Assembly (NCBI GenBank): GCA_013368795.1 | Contig: JABFXX010000293.1 | Span: 1-55,690 of the forward strand | Reading direction: 5' to 3' | DNA length: 55,690 nucleotides | Source of the DNA: Kofleriaceae bacterium | GTDB lineage: Bacteria; Myxococcota_A; Polyangia; Haliangiales; Haliangiaceae | In this document: positions 1-8,400 of the stretch, piece by piece | Position numbering within the stretch: position 1 is the stretch's first letter | Layout: each line of letters opens with the position of its first letter | Program-made: the position numbers and the translations under genes | Notes under the pieces: model-generated | What the model saw: the letters and a program-made list of their open reading frames with translations, nothing else | What the model was told of the DNA's origin: nothing | Database searches by the model: none

Positions 1-1
1 G

Positions 2-193
2 CTGACCGTTGTCGCGATCGGCGCGTTCGTCGTGCTGGTCCTCCTGGTCTCCCCGCTGCTCGGCCTGATCGTGCTGCCGCCCCTCTACTGGGCAGTCCGC
101 TCGGCGCAAACGATCTCGATCTCGAAGAAGAGCCTCGCGTCGATCGAGCGCCAGCAGCCGCAGCTGCCGAAGGCGACGCTCGTCGAGCGGTGA
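2..193 (+). CDS. C-terminal fragment of a membrane protein (5' end outside window)
   Basis: The window opens inside a reading frame that runs 63 codons to a TGA at 191-193. The visible part starts with a strongly hydrophobic stretch (LTVVAIGAFVVLVLLVSPLL and on to about residue 30), which reads as one or two membrane segments. A short hydrophilic tail rich in Ser, Lys and Gln follows. It stops directly against the stop codon of the convergent Ser/Thr kinase gene, with no bases between. Without the N-terminus no family can be assigned. The last gene on the plus strand at this edge is clearly real because the frame stays open with normal high-GC codon use. Confidence 0.6.
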   Translation: MTVVAIGAFVVLVLLVSPLLGLIVLPPLYWAVRSAQTISISKKSLASIERQQPQLPKATLVER

Positions 194-2092
194 CTACGCC
201 AGCCGCGCGAGGTCGGTCTGGACGAGCAGGTACGTCAGCCTGAGCAGATTCAACCGCGCCTCGGGCGAGCGGACGCGACCGGCGAGATCGCCGAGGCGCG
301 TGCGGCCGTCGAGCAGGCTGTACACGCGCATGAGCGCCTCGCCGAGCCCGAACTGGGCGAGCTCGGAGTCGGGTTGGTGCTCGCGCGTCACGAACGCCTT
401 GAGGTTGGTCTGCAGCCACTCGTCGACGAGCGGCTCGGCGAGCTGCGCGGCGCCGGCGCCGATCACGCGGAACGCGTCGAGGTGGAGCGAGCGCGCCTTG
501 AACGGGTTCTGCTGGCGCGGCGTCCACGTGTAGCGGCCCTTCTGCCAGGAGAACGCCTCCATCAGCTTCGCCGCGACCTGCTTCGCGAGCAGGCGATACG
601 CCTCGAGCGGATCGAGGAGGTCGAGCCCGACAAGTGTGTCGGCGAGGCGGCCGCCGAAGTGGTGCATCACCGAGACCGCGCGCTGCAGGGCCTGCGGCGA
701 CAGCGCCTTCTGATCGAGCAGGAAGTTGCCGAGGCGCTCGCTCTCGACGTTGGAGTTGACGAACTGCGGCTGGCCGTCGGCGAAGTACGCTTCCTTGAGC
801 ACGCCGGCGCGGCCCTCGAGCGCGAGCATGCCGGTGCCCTTCGTCTTCGCGAGGCGATAGACGACGCGCAGCACCGGATGCTCCTTGAGGTCGCCGACCT
901 CGCGAGGCCCGGAGCTCTGCTCGCGCGGCTGCTCGGGCATGACGTCGTCGTCGCCGACGGTGATCACGCCGCTCGAGCCCTCGATGCCCATCTCCCCGTC
1001 GGGAATCGCGCCCTCGCCGGAGATGAACTCGGCGCGCGCGACCTTCGCCTCGGCCTCGGCCTGCGCCATGTGCATGCGGGTCATCGGTCCCGACAGGCCC
1101 GACGGTCCCTCCATGCCGGCGACGTCCTGCACCGCGACGTTGCGCGACTCGAGCTCGGCGGTCGGCGAGTTGATGACGCGACCGATCAGCATCGCGAGGT
1201 CGCGCGACGTCACGCGCGTCGTGCGGCGAATCCACTCGTCGAGCGCGTCGCGGAACTGCGCCGCGGTCTGCCAGCGATCCTCGGGACGACGCTGCAGCGC
1301 GCGCACGGTGAGCACGCGGAGCTCGACGGGGAACTCCGACGCGTACTTGTGCAGGCGATCGAGGCGCGCGTCGCGCACCATCAGCAGGATGTCGAGATCG
1401 TTCGTCGAGGTGAACAGGCGGCGCGCCATCACCATCTCGGCGAGCAGGATGCCGACCGAGAACAGGTCGCTGCGGCCGTCGACCTCGGCGCCCGAGACCT
1501 GCTCGGGAGACATGTAGCCGTACTTGCCCTTGAGCGTGCCCGCTTCGGTCTTGTGCTGGCGCTCGGCGGCGCGCGCGATGCCGAAGTCGGTGAGCTTGAC
1601 GTCGCCGCGCCACGACAGGAGGACGTTGCCCGGCGAGATGTCGCGATGGACGATCCTGAGCGGCCGGCCCTGCACGTCGAGCGCGTTGTGCGCGTAGTCG
1701 AGCGCGTCGAGCACGGCGCTCGCGATCAGGGCCGCGAGATCGGGCGGCAGGCGGATCTGCGCGCGCGCGCACTCGCGAAGCAGCGCGAGCACGTCGAGGC
1801 CGTCGACGTACTGCATCGCGATGTACGGCGTGTCGGCATCGGTACCGAGCTCGAACACCGAGACGATGTGCTTGTGATCGAGCTGCGCGGTGATCCGCGC
1901 CTCGTCGATGAACATCTCGACGAACGACTTGTCGCCCGCGAGGTGGGGCAGGATCTTCTTGATCGCGACCAGCTTCTCGAACCCGAGCTGGCCCTGGAGC
2001 TGGGCCTTGAACAGCTCGGCCATGCCGCCCACCGCGACCCGATCGAGGATCTGGTACCTCCCGATCTGCTTGGGGGTCATGCCGCTGGTCAC
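194..2092 (-). CDS. Ser/Thr protein kinase with C-terminal DUF4388/PATAN-like domain
   Basis: 632-residue Hanks-type kinase with a GTG start; an in-frame ATG lies four codons later. The kinase domain spans about residues 12-290: glycine-rich VAVGGMAELF, ATP-binding Lys in VAIKK (45/46), catalytic HRDISPGN (149-156), DFG at 169-171, and a TLKGKYGYMSPEQ activation segment. HRDISPGN is the variant common in myxobacterial kinases. A linker of roughly 110 residues leads to a domain at about 400-540 (GTGMLALEGRAGVLKEAYF and LGNFLLDQKALSPQ), which resembles DUF4388/PATAN modules of deltaproteobacterial signalling proteins. No membrane segment is seen, so it should be cytoplasmic. It lies 73 bases downstream of the 7TM pair on the same strand and may be cotranscribed. 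A TATGAT hexamer nine bases before the GTG could also give it its own start. Confidence 0.93.
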   Translation of the reverse strand: MTSGMTPKQIGRYQILDRVAVGGMAELFKAQLQGQLGFEKLVAIKKILPHLAGDKSFVEMFIDEARITAQLDHKHIVSVFELGTDADTPYIAMQYVDGLDVLALLRECARAQIRLPPDLAALIASAVLDALDYAHNALDVQGRPLRIVHRDISPGNVLLSWRGDVKLTDFGIARAAERQHKTEAGTLKGKYGYMSPEQVSGAEVDGRSDLFSVGILLAEMVMARRLFTSTNDLDILLMVRDARLDRLHKYASEFPVELRVLTVRALQRRPEDRWQTAAQFRDALDEWIRRTTRVTSRDLAMLIGRVINSPTAELESRNVAVQDVAGMEGPSGLSGPMTRMHMAQAEAEAKVARAEFISGEGAIPDGEMGIEGSSGVITVGDDDVMPEQPREQSSGPREVGDLKEHPVLRVVYRLAKTKGTGMLALEGRAGVLKEAYFADGQPQFVNSNVESERLGNFLLDQKALSPQALQRAVSVMHHFGGRLADTLVGLDLLDPLEAYRLLAKQVAAKLMEAFSWQKGRYTWTPRQQNPFKARSLHLDAFRVIGAGAAQLAEPLVDEWLQTNLKAFVTREHQPDSELAQFGLGEALMRVYSLLDGRTRLGDLAGRVRSPEARLNLLRLTYLLVQTDLARLA

Positions 2093-2101
2093 GCGGGGCT
2101 C

Positions 2102-2107
2102 ATCATA
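2102..2107 (-). promoter_or_regulatory. Candidate -10 element (TATGAT) before the Ser/Thr kinase
   Basis: On the minus strand TATGAT lies nine bases before the GTG start of the kinase gene. This would place transcription start two or three bases before the start codon. No Shine-Dalgarno is visible between the hexamer and the start. There is no recognisable -35. The claim rests on position and sequence only. Confidence 0.35.
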
Positions 2108-2165
2108 CAGCCGACCGAGCCGCCAGTCTGTCCGGTTTGCCGTCGGAAAAACTCGCCGGGAGCCG

Positions 2166-3086
2166 TTAACCCTGCGCCATCGCGCTCGACACCTCCCGTA
2201 ATCGCGAGACCGCGCGGCCGAGTCGCTCGAGATTGGCGCTCTCGCCGCTCCGGGCCCGGAGCCTTGCCATGCCGGCCTCGAGCGTCGTCATCGACGCGAG
2301 CATGCTGTCCTCGAGCGTCCGCAGCGCGCCGAGGATCGAGGTGAGCTGCTGGGCCTGATGCGTGACCTCGTCGATCGCCTCGGCGAGAATCTCGGTCTTC
2401 TGCCGGAACTCGCGCGCGAGCTCGATCGACATGATGATCCCGAGCGCGACGAGCCCGAACTCCGTGACGTAAGGCCACGCCGCGTCGCGCGCGTCTCCGA
2501 TCACGTCGGCGACGTTCGCGGCGATGATGATCATTACCGAGATCGCGAGCGCCATCGCGCGCTGCGTCTCGCCTCGGCGATAGAGCCTGGCCACCAGCAC
2601 GAGCGCGCCCACGTGGAGGGCGAGCATGTACGCCCCATAGGCGATACGCAGCCCCGACACCGGCTGCGCCGGGAACATCGTGTACGGCTCGCCGAGGAAA
2701 CGCTCCCGCACCAGCGTTGGCGGCCCGGCGAACCAGATCCCGTACCGCGCGATCAGGTTCGCGCAGACGAACACGGCGAGAATGCCGAACAGACCGGCGA
2801 GGACTCGTCTCGACAGCCGCACGTGCGTGTACGCCGGAAGGAACACGAGCGCACACGCGACAAAGCCATGACTCGCCGCCGTCTGCCAGCGCATCGCCTC
2901 GGTCGCCGCATCGACGGAATGGGCGCGATACAGGTGCGTCGAGAACAACATGAACGCGGCGAGGAAGGCCATCATGCCGGCAAAGCTCAGGTAGGTGCGA
3001 TCGATCGTCCGACACAACGCGAGCGAAGCGAACAGGATCGCCGCCCCTAGCGAGACCCCGAGCGCGCTCCACGACAGGACAATCAT
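2166..3086 (-). CDS. 7TM receptor-like membrane protein without a kinase domain (second of pair)
   Basis: 306 residues from the ATG at 3086, which overlaps the upstream stop as ATGA, so translation is probably coupled. Seven hydrophobic segments occupy about residues 4-232, including LSWSALGVSLGAAILF, YLSFAGMMAFLAAFML, AYMLALHVGALVLVARL and EFGLVALGIIMSIELA. A cytoplasmic tail of about 75 residues follows with helical, coiled-coil-like character (TEILAEAIDEVTHQAQQL and on). The layout matches the N-terminal 7TM module of some histidine kinases, but no HisKA or HATPase domain follows. It is a paralogue of the gene just upstream: both share the RTYLSFA motif and the GIWF/GVWF loop. Likely a sensor subunit that signals through a partner. 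The ligand is unknown. Confidence 0.85.
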   Translation of the reverse strand: MIVLSWSALGVSLGAAILFASLALCRTIDRTYLSFAGMMAFLAAFMLFSTHLYRAHSVDAATEAMRWQTAASHGFVACALVFLPAYTHVRLSRRVLAGLFGILAVFVCANLIARYGIWFAGPPTLVRERFLGEPYTMFPAQPVSGLRIAYGAYMLALHVGALVLVARLYRRGETQRAMALAISVMIIIAANVADVIGDARDAAWPYVTEFGLVALGIIMSIELAREFRQKTEILAEAIDEVTHQAQQLTSILGALRTLEDSMLASMTTLEAGMARLRARSGESANLERLGRAVSRLREVSSAMAQG

Positions 3087-4039
3087 CGGGTCGGTCCGTT
3101 CCCGCGCGCGTTCCGGGGCACGGCTGCCGTCGATTCGATGCATCGACCGAGCGTGGTCAGGTGATGAATCTCGTGGCGGAGCTCTTCGACAATCGCGTCC
3201 TGGTCCGGCTGCATCGAAAGTCCTAGCTCGAGTGTCTGGAGCGGCGTGTTCAGCCGATCGCGCACGCGCACCGAGACCGCGATCGCGTCGGTCATCTCTG
3301 CCTTCTGCGCCTCGAGCCTTGCGAGCGCCGCGAGCAGCCCGTCCTCGACCTCGCGATAGCTCATCGCCAGCTGGACCGTCATGACGATGCCCCAGGCGAC
3401 GAGGCCGAAGCCGCCGATATACAGCCACGAGCCACCAACCGCCTCGCGCACGACATCGACGAGGTGAAGCACGACGACGATACCGAGCGAGAGCGCGATC
3501 GCGATCGCGCGCTGGCGGTTTCCGCGCCCGAACATCTTGATCGCACACACCACCGCGATCACGCCGATCGCGACGACGTACACCGCGTGGGCGTACTGGA
3601 GTGGCCCGAGCGGCGGCGGCACGGTCGTGTGGGCAAGCTCGCCGAGGACAGTCGTCGCGATCAGGCGCGGCTTTGCCGAGAACCACACCCCGTAGGGCGT
3701 GAGGACGTTGACGAGGAAGAAGATGCCGAGGAGCACCCACATCACGCGCCAGATCCAGCGAGGCAGCTGGATCTGTGTGTACGTGGGAATGAAGATGAGC
3801 ACTCCGGCGATGAGCGCGTGTGCGGCGAGTAGCTGGAGCCTGACGACCTCGACCGCTTCCGCCGGCGTGATCGTCCGCTTGTAGAGGATCCACTCGAGGT
3901 AGAGGTGTGCGGCGACGAACGCCATGATCCACGCGAACGACAGGTACGTCCGGCTCAGCGGCCGCGTGAGACCGAGCACCGCGTTGAGCACGGCTGCACC
4001 GAGTGAGAGGCCGAACGAGACAAGCAGCGGCCCTGTCAT
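3083..4039 (-). CDS. 7TM receptor-like membrane protein with degenerate DHp-like tail (first of pair)
   Basis: 318 residues. Seven membrane segments lie at roughly 5-25, 32-52, 68-90, 96-120, 149-170, 178-198 and 207-228. The cytoplasmic tail carries coiled-coil sequence and a stretch RDRLNTPLQTLELG. This resembles the H-box of histidine kinases (HDLRTPL), but the phospho-accepting His position holds Asp. No ATPase domain follows. So this looks like a receptor whose kinase half is absent or degenerate. It starts 15 bases after the response regulator stop and overlaps the second 7TM gene by four bases. The order suggests a response regulator plus heteromeric receptor operon. Confidence 0.85.
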   Translation of the reverse strand: MTGPLLVSFGLSLGAAVLNAVLGLTRPLSRTYLSFAWIMAFVAAHLYLEWILYKRTITPAEAVEVVRLQLLAAHALIAGVLIFIPTYTQIQLPRWIWRVMWVLLGIFFLVNVLTPYGVWFSAKPRLIATTVLGELAHTTVPPPLGPLQYAHAVYVVAIGVIAVVCAIKMFGRGNRQRAIAIALSLGIVVVLHLVDVVREAVGGSWLYIGGFGLVAWGIVMTVQLAMSYREVEDGLLAALARLEAQKAEMTDAIAVSVRVRDRLNTPLQTLELGLSMQPDQDAIVEELRHEIHHLTTLGRCIESTAAVPRNARGNGPTR

Positions 4040-4054
4040 CGCGCGGTCCCTCGG

Positions 4055-4429
4055 TCACGTCGCCGGCGCTTCGAGGAGGCCGCGAAGCTGTGCCACGGAG
4101 AGCGGCTTGGACGCGATCTGCGAGCCGGCAACGTTCGCTGCCTGCTTGACCTGCGGATCGTTCGCGGCATGCCCGGTCAGAAATACGATCTTGCCGGCAA
4201 AGCCCTCGCGTCCGAGCCAGTGGTGGACCTCGACACCATTGGGCTGATCGATGCCGAGGTTGATGTCGAGGATCGCGAGCTGGCAGGCGAGCACCTCGTT
4301 ACGGTGCACCTGTACCTCGTACAGCGACCCCGCGGTGACGACGTGCCGGGCGCCCGCTCGTACGAGCGTCATCTCCATCAATTCGCGGAGATCGAAATCG
4401 TCGTCGACGAACAGGACCGGATCGAACAT
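4055..4429 (-). CDS. Single-domain response regulator (CheY-like receiver)
   Basis: 124 residues, made only of a receiver domain. Acidic pocket residues are in VDDDFD near residue 9, the phospho-acceptor Asp is in LAILDINLG (about 55), the switch Thr is in LTGHA and the conserved Lys is in ASKPLS. There is no output domain, so it should act by protein contact or as a phosphorelay intermediate. It is first in the operon with the two 7TM proteins and is divergent from the large histidine kinase at 4575, its likely phosphodonor (inference from position). Its start has TAGACT at -12 to -7, suggesting a leaderless mRNA. Confidence 0.93.
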   Translation of the reverse strand: MFDPVLFVDDDFDLRELMEMTLVRAGARHVVTAGSLYEVQVHRNEVLACQLAILDINLGIDQPNGVEVHHWLGREGFAGKIVFLTGHAANDPQVKQAANVAGSQIASKPLSVAQLRGLLEAPAT

Positions 4430-4435
4430 CGATCG

Positions 4436-4441
4436 AGTCTA
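4436..4441 (-). promoter_or_regulatory. Candidate -10 (TAGACT) for leaderless response regulator mRNA
   Basis: On the minus strand TAGACT is followed by exactly six bases (CGATCG) and then the ATG at 4429. A canonical -10 at -12 to -7 would start transcription on the A of the ATG. No ribosome-binding site is present. The same hexamer at the same distance precedes the AraC gene at 37751. Confidence 0.55.
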
Positions 4442-4574
4442 GCGCCGAGCGCCCGGACCGACCGGCGCGCGTATGGCACACGCAGCGTGCTACGACATGA
4501 CACGAGCCAGTGGCGGATCCGCGATTCGCGGACACAGCCGACGGCGCGCGACGTGCACGTTATTCAACGGTGCA

Positions 4575-6953
4575 ATGACCACCCAACGGCCGGAGCAAGA
4601 CGCACGGCCGCACACCGTTCGTTGGTTCGTTCGCCGATTTCACGACGAGATCCTCGGCGAATGGGGAGCACTCGCCTCCGACCTTCCCGCTGCAAAACAT
4701 CTCGGAGGAGCCCGGCTGATCGACGCCATCCCCGACCTGCTGGAGGAGATTGCGAGCATCGCCGACGAGAGCAGGTCCGGTCAGGAGATCGCGATGGCGC
4801 GGCGACACGCGCTCGATCGGCTCGCGGATGGCTTCGACGTCAGTACCGTCGTCAACGAGCTATCGCTGCTGCGCGGTGCGATGCTGGCCGTGTGGGAGCG
4901 CCGCGTCGAGGGCGCATCCCTCGGGTCGGTGCGCGACCTGAACCTCGCGCTCGATCGGGCGATCGCGAGCTCGGTCGCGCGCTACATGGAGGTGCACATG
5001 CGGACGCTCACCGGCATCGACCGGATCTCGACCGCGTCGCTCCAGGCGAGCGACGTCGTCGACTTCTTGCAGCGGCTGCTCAGCGTGTTCCTCGATGCCA
5101 CGCCCGCCGCCGAGCTCGGCGCGATGCTGCTTCGCGAGGGCGACCGTATGGTCCTGCGCGCCGCGGTCGGACTCGACGAGGAGCTCGCCCGCAACGCTTC
5201 GCTCGCGATGGGCGAGGGCTTCGCAGGCATCATCGCCGACACCTGTCGGCCGCTCGCGCTCGACTCGGCGTCGGCGAGCCCGCTCGTCGAAGAGTCGCTG
5301 CTGCGCGGCAAGGGCGTCCGCGCGTTCTACGGCATCCCGCTCGTTCACGACGGCCGGGCGATCGGCGTCGCTTACATCGGATCGCGGCGAAACGACGAGC
5401 TCTCGGAGGCCGACCGCCGCTACTTCGACTCGCTTGGCGCGCGCGCGACGATGGGCCTCGTGCATCACACGCTTCGCAAGGAGCTCGTCGCATCGGAGAA
5501 GCGGCTACAGGCGCTCGCCGACGAGCGTGCGCACGAGCTCGCGACGCTCGAGTCTCTGCTCGCCGCGTCGCACACGGGAATCGCGTTCCTCGACCGCGAC
5601 CTCCGGTATCTGCGCGTCAACGAGGCGATCGCGCGGATCAACGGTCTTCCGGTTGCCGAGCACATCGGCCGGACCATCCACGAAATCCTGCCGCCGGAGG
5701 CCTCCTTCGTGGAGGGCCTGCTCCGCCACGTGCTCGACACCGGTGAGCCGCTGATCAACATCGAGGCACGGACAGACGACAAGGTCTACCTGCTGAACTA
5801 CTTCCCGGTGCGAGCAACGTCGACGATCTTCGGGGTCGGCGGCATCGTGGTCGACATCACCGAGTCGGCCCGCGCCGAGGAGGCATTGCGCATCGAACAA
5901 GCGAGGACGCAATCGATCCTCGATCACGCGCCGGCGGCGATCTGGGTCAAGGACACGTCGGGACACGTCATCGTCGCGAACCGCCGGCTCGCCTCGGCCT
6001 ACGGGCTCGCCCACGGTGAGCTCATCGGCCATCGATCCATCGACCTCTTGCCATCCGAGGTCGCGCGCGAGCACGAGGAGCACGATCGAATCGTCATCGC
6101 CGAGAAGCACGCGATCGAGGTCGAGGAGGTCATCCCCTCCCCGACCGGTCCGCGCACGTTCCTCTCGATCAAGTTCCCGATCCCGGGTCCGCCGCCGCTC
6201 ATCGGTGGAATCGCGACGGAGATCACCGAGCGCAAGCAGATGGAGGAGCAGCTGAGGATCGCCGTGCGGTCGCGAGACGAGATGATGGCGGTCGTCTCGC
6301 ACGATCTGCGCAGCCCCCTCGCCACGATCCAGCTCGCGACGGGAACCTTGCTCGCGGAGATCGGCGACGAGCCGCGCAAGCGGCGGATGCTCGAGATGAT
6401 CACGCGCGCGGGCTGGCGGATGCATCACCTGATCAACGACCTGCTCGCGACCGCGAACATCCGTGCGGGCCGGCTCCAGCTCGACCTGCGCCCCGAGGCC
6501 GCCGAGCCGATCGCGAGGGAGGCGTTCGAGGTCCACCAGCAGCTCGCCGACGAGAAGGGAATCGGGCTCGCGATGCGAGTCGCGCTCGGCCAGGCGATGA
6601 TCATCGCGGACCGCGATCGCCTGCTCCAGGTGTTCGCGAACCTCCTCGGCAACGCGCTCAAGTTCTGCCGCGCCGGCGACCAGATCACGATCGGCGGCGT
6701 CGCGAGCGCGCGGGAAGTGCGGTTCTCGGTCACGGACACGGGCCCCGGGATTCCCGACGAGCTCTTGCCGAAGCTGTTCGATCCGTACGTGTCGGGCGCG
6801 GCGCAGCGCAAGGCAGGCGCCGGGCTCGGCCTCTACATCTCGCGCGGCATCGTCGAGGGCCACGGCGGCCGCATCTGGGTCGAGAGCACGCTCGGGCACG
6901 GCGCGACGTTCTGGTTCACGGTGCCTATCGCCCGCCAGGTCGCACCGTCGTGA
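4575..6953 (+). CDS. Hybrid-sensor-like histidine kinase: RsbRD_N, GAF, two PAS, HisKA, HATPase
   Basis: 792 residues from the ATG at 4575; in-frame starts at 4473 and 4497 would add up to 34 residues with no domain content. In order: an N-terminal helical domain like RsbRD_N (about 15-120, with ARRHALDRLADGFD), a GAF domain (about 150-295), two PAS domains (about 320-420 and 435-550), HisKA with phospho-acceptor His576 in VVSHDLRSPL, and HATPase with N-box NLLGNALKF, G1 DTGPGIP, F-box LFDPYV and G2 GAGLGLYISRGI. All catalytic boxes are intact. There are no membrane segments, so it is a cytoplasmic sensor. It has no fused receiver. The divergent single-domain response regulator 145 bases away is the obvious partner. 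The C-terminus overlaps the convergent efflux gene by 29 bases. Confidence 0.93.
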   Translation: MTTQRPEQDARPHTVRWFVRRFHDEILGEWGALASDLPAAKHLGGARLIDAIPDLLEEIASIADESRSGQEIAMARRHALDRLADGFDVSTVVNELSLLRGAMLAVWERRVEGASLGSVRDLNLALDRAIASSVARYMEVHMRTLTGIDRISTASLQASDVVDFLQRLLSVFLDATPAAELGAMLLREGDRMVLRAAVGLDEELARNASLAMGEGFAGIIADTCRPLALDSASASPLVEESLLRGKGVRAFYGIPLVHDGRAIGVAYIGSRRNDELSEADRRYFDSLGARATMGLVHHTLRKELVASEKRLQALADERAHELATLESLLAASHTGIAFLDRDLRYLRVNEAIARINGLPVAEHIGRTIHEILPPEASFVEGLLRHVLDTGEPLINIEARTDDKVYLLNYFPVRATSTIFGVGGIVVDITESARAEEALRIEQARTQSILDHAPAAIWVKDTSGHVIVANRRLASAYGLAHGELIGHRSIDLLPSEVAREHEEHDRIVIAEKHAIEVEEVIPSPTGPRTFLSIKFPIPGPPPLIGGIATEITERKQMEEQLRIAVRSRDEMMAVVSHDLRSPLATIQLATGTLLAEIGDEPRKRRMLEMITRAGWRMHHLINDLLATANIRAGRLQLDLRPEAAEPIAREAFEVHQQLADEKGIGLAMRVALGQAMIIADRDRLLQVFANLLGNALKFCRAGDQITIGGVASAREVRFSVTDTGPGIPDELLPKLFDPYVSGAAQRKAGAGLGLYISRGIVEGHGGRIWVESTLGHGATFWFTVPIARQVAPS

Positions 6954-8400
6954 CCTCCGCGGGCGACGGCAAGTCGATCGTGCTCCAACCGCCGCCGAGC
7001 GCCTGGACGAGCAGCACCGACGCGGTCATCCGCTGGACCTCGAGCGTGATCAGCGTCTGCCGCGCCGCGAGCAGCAAGGTCTGCTGGGTCATCAGCGTCA
7101 CGTAGGGATCGAGGCCCGTCGCATAGCGTGCGCGCTCGACCTCGAAGCCCTTCTCGGCGACCTCGACGGCGACGCGCTGCTCCTCGATCACGACGGCGAG
7201 GATCGCCAGCGCCGCGAGCTGATCCTCGACCTGCTGGAATGCGGTCAGCACGGTCTGGCGGTAAGCGGCGACCGTCGAGCGATAGTTCGCGACGGCGATG
7301 TCGACGTTCGCGCGGCGCAGGCCGCCGTCGAAGATCGTCTCGGCCAGCGTTCCACCGAGCGCCCATACGCGGCTCGGCCACGACAGCAGCGTCGAGAGCA
7401 TGTTGCTCGAAAACCCCGCGTTACCGGTCAGCGTCAGCACCGGGAAGTACGCGGCCTGGCCGACGCCGATCGCCGCGTTTGCCGCTGCCATCGCGCGCTC
7501 CGCGGCGGCGATATCGGGCCGGCGCTCGAGGAGCTGCGACGGCGTCGAGTGCGGGATCGCGGGCGGGCTTGCCTGCAGGGGACGACGCGGCAGCGAGAAC
7601 GAGCTCGCGGGCGCGCCGATCAGCGTGGCGATCGCGTTCTCGAACTGGGCGCGCGCGACGCCGGCGTTCGTCGCCTGGACGCGCGCGTTCTGGAGTGTCA
7701 GCTGCGCCTGGAGCACCTCGGCCTCGTTGCTGATGCCAAGCCGATAGCTCGCCTGCGTGAGGTTCACGATCTCCTCGTTCGCCTTCACGGTCTCTTGCAG
7801 CACCTCGATCAGCGAGTCCTGACCGCGCAGCTCGAAGAACGTCTGCGCGAGCGTCGACTGCTGGAGCAGGCGGACATTCTCGACATCTGCCGCCCGCGCC
7901 TGGGCGGTGTACTGGTTCTGGTGCACGGTGTTCCGCACGCGGCCGAACAGATCGGGCGCCCACGAGACATCGGCCGGGAGCGAGTAGACGACGCGCCTGC
8001 CGCCCCCACCGCCCGTCGCCATCGACACGCCCGGGGTCGGCGTGCTCACCGTCGTTCCCGTCGACGACTGGGACACGAAGCCACCGCGCGAGATCGACGC
8101 CGACGGCGACAGCGTGGCGGTCGGAAACAGCGCGCTGCGCGCGGCGCGGATCTGCGAGGCCGCCGCGACATAGTCCTCGACCGCCTGTGCGATGGTCTGG
8201 TTGTTGACGTTCAGCCGGACCACGAGCCCGTCGAGCTCTGGATCGCGGAACATCGTCCACCAGCGACCGCGCGGAATCGCATCAGCCGGCGTCGCGACCT
8301 TCCAGTCCTTGTACGCGGAGGGAACCGGCGCGGGCGGCCGGTGATACTCGGGGCCGACGGTGCAGCCCGCGAGAACGAGGAGCACGCGGAGCCGCTTCAT
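6925..8400 (-). CDS. TolC/NodT-family outer-membrane efflux lipoprotein
   Basis: 491 residues from the ATG at 8400, overlapping the stop of the upstream RND gene as ATGA. The start MKRLRVLLVLAGC is a very short lipoprotein signal with the lipid-accepting Cys at residue 13, then VGPEYHRPP, the usual NodT/OprM-type N-terminus. Two outer-membrane efflux domains follow, each with long helical stretches (for example EVLQAQLTLQNARVQATNAG and RPDIAAAERAMAAANAAIG). The second contains the classic LLERRPDI motif. It forms the outer-membrane channel of the tripartite pump encoded upstream. It is the last gene of the operon and overlaps the histidine kinase 3' end on the other strand. Confidence 0.95.
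   Translation of the reverse strand: MKRLRVLLVLAGCTVGPEYHRPPAPVPSAYKDWKVATPADAIPRGRWWTMFRDPELDGLVVRLNVNNQTIAQAVEDYVAAASQIRAARSALFPTATLSPSASISRGGFVSQSSTGTTVSTPTPGVSMATGGGGGRRVVYSLPADVSWAPDLFGRVRNTVHQNQYTAQARAADVENVRLLQQSTLAQTFFELRGQDSLIEVLQETVKANEEIVNLTQASYRLGISNEAEVLQAQLTLQNARVQATNAGVARAQFENAIATLIGAPASSFSLPRRPLQASPPAIPHSTPSQLLERRPDIAAAERAMAAANAAIGVGQAAYFPVLTLTGNAGFSSNMLSTLLSWPSRVWALGGTLAETIFDGGLRRANVDIAVANYRSTVAAYRQTVLTAFQQVEDQLAALAILAVVIEEQRVAVEVAEKGFEVERARYATGLDPYVTLMTQQTLLLAARQTLITLEVQRMTASVLLVQALGGGWSTIDLPSPAEVTTVRPGGR

Noticed and set aside
374..2344. Long open frame (about 650 codons) opposite the Ser/Thr kinase
   Set aside because: Antisense to a protein with every kinase motif in place. 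Its translation is Arg/Ala/Glu-rich without any domain, the usual shadow in very GC-rich DNA.
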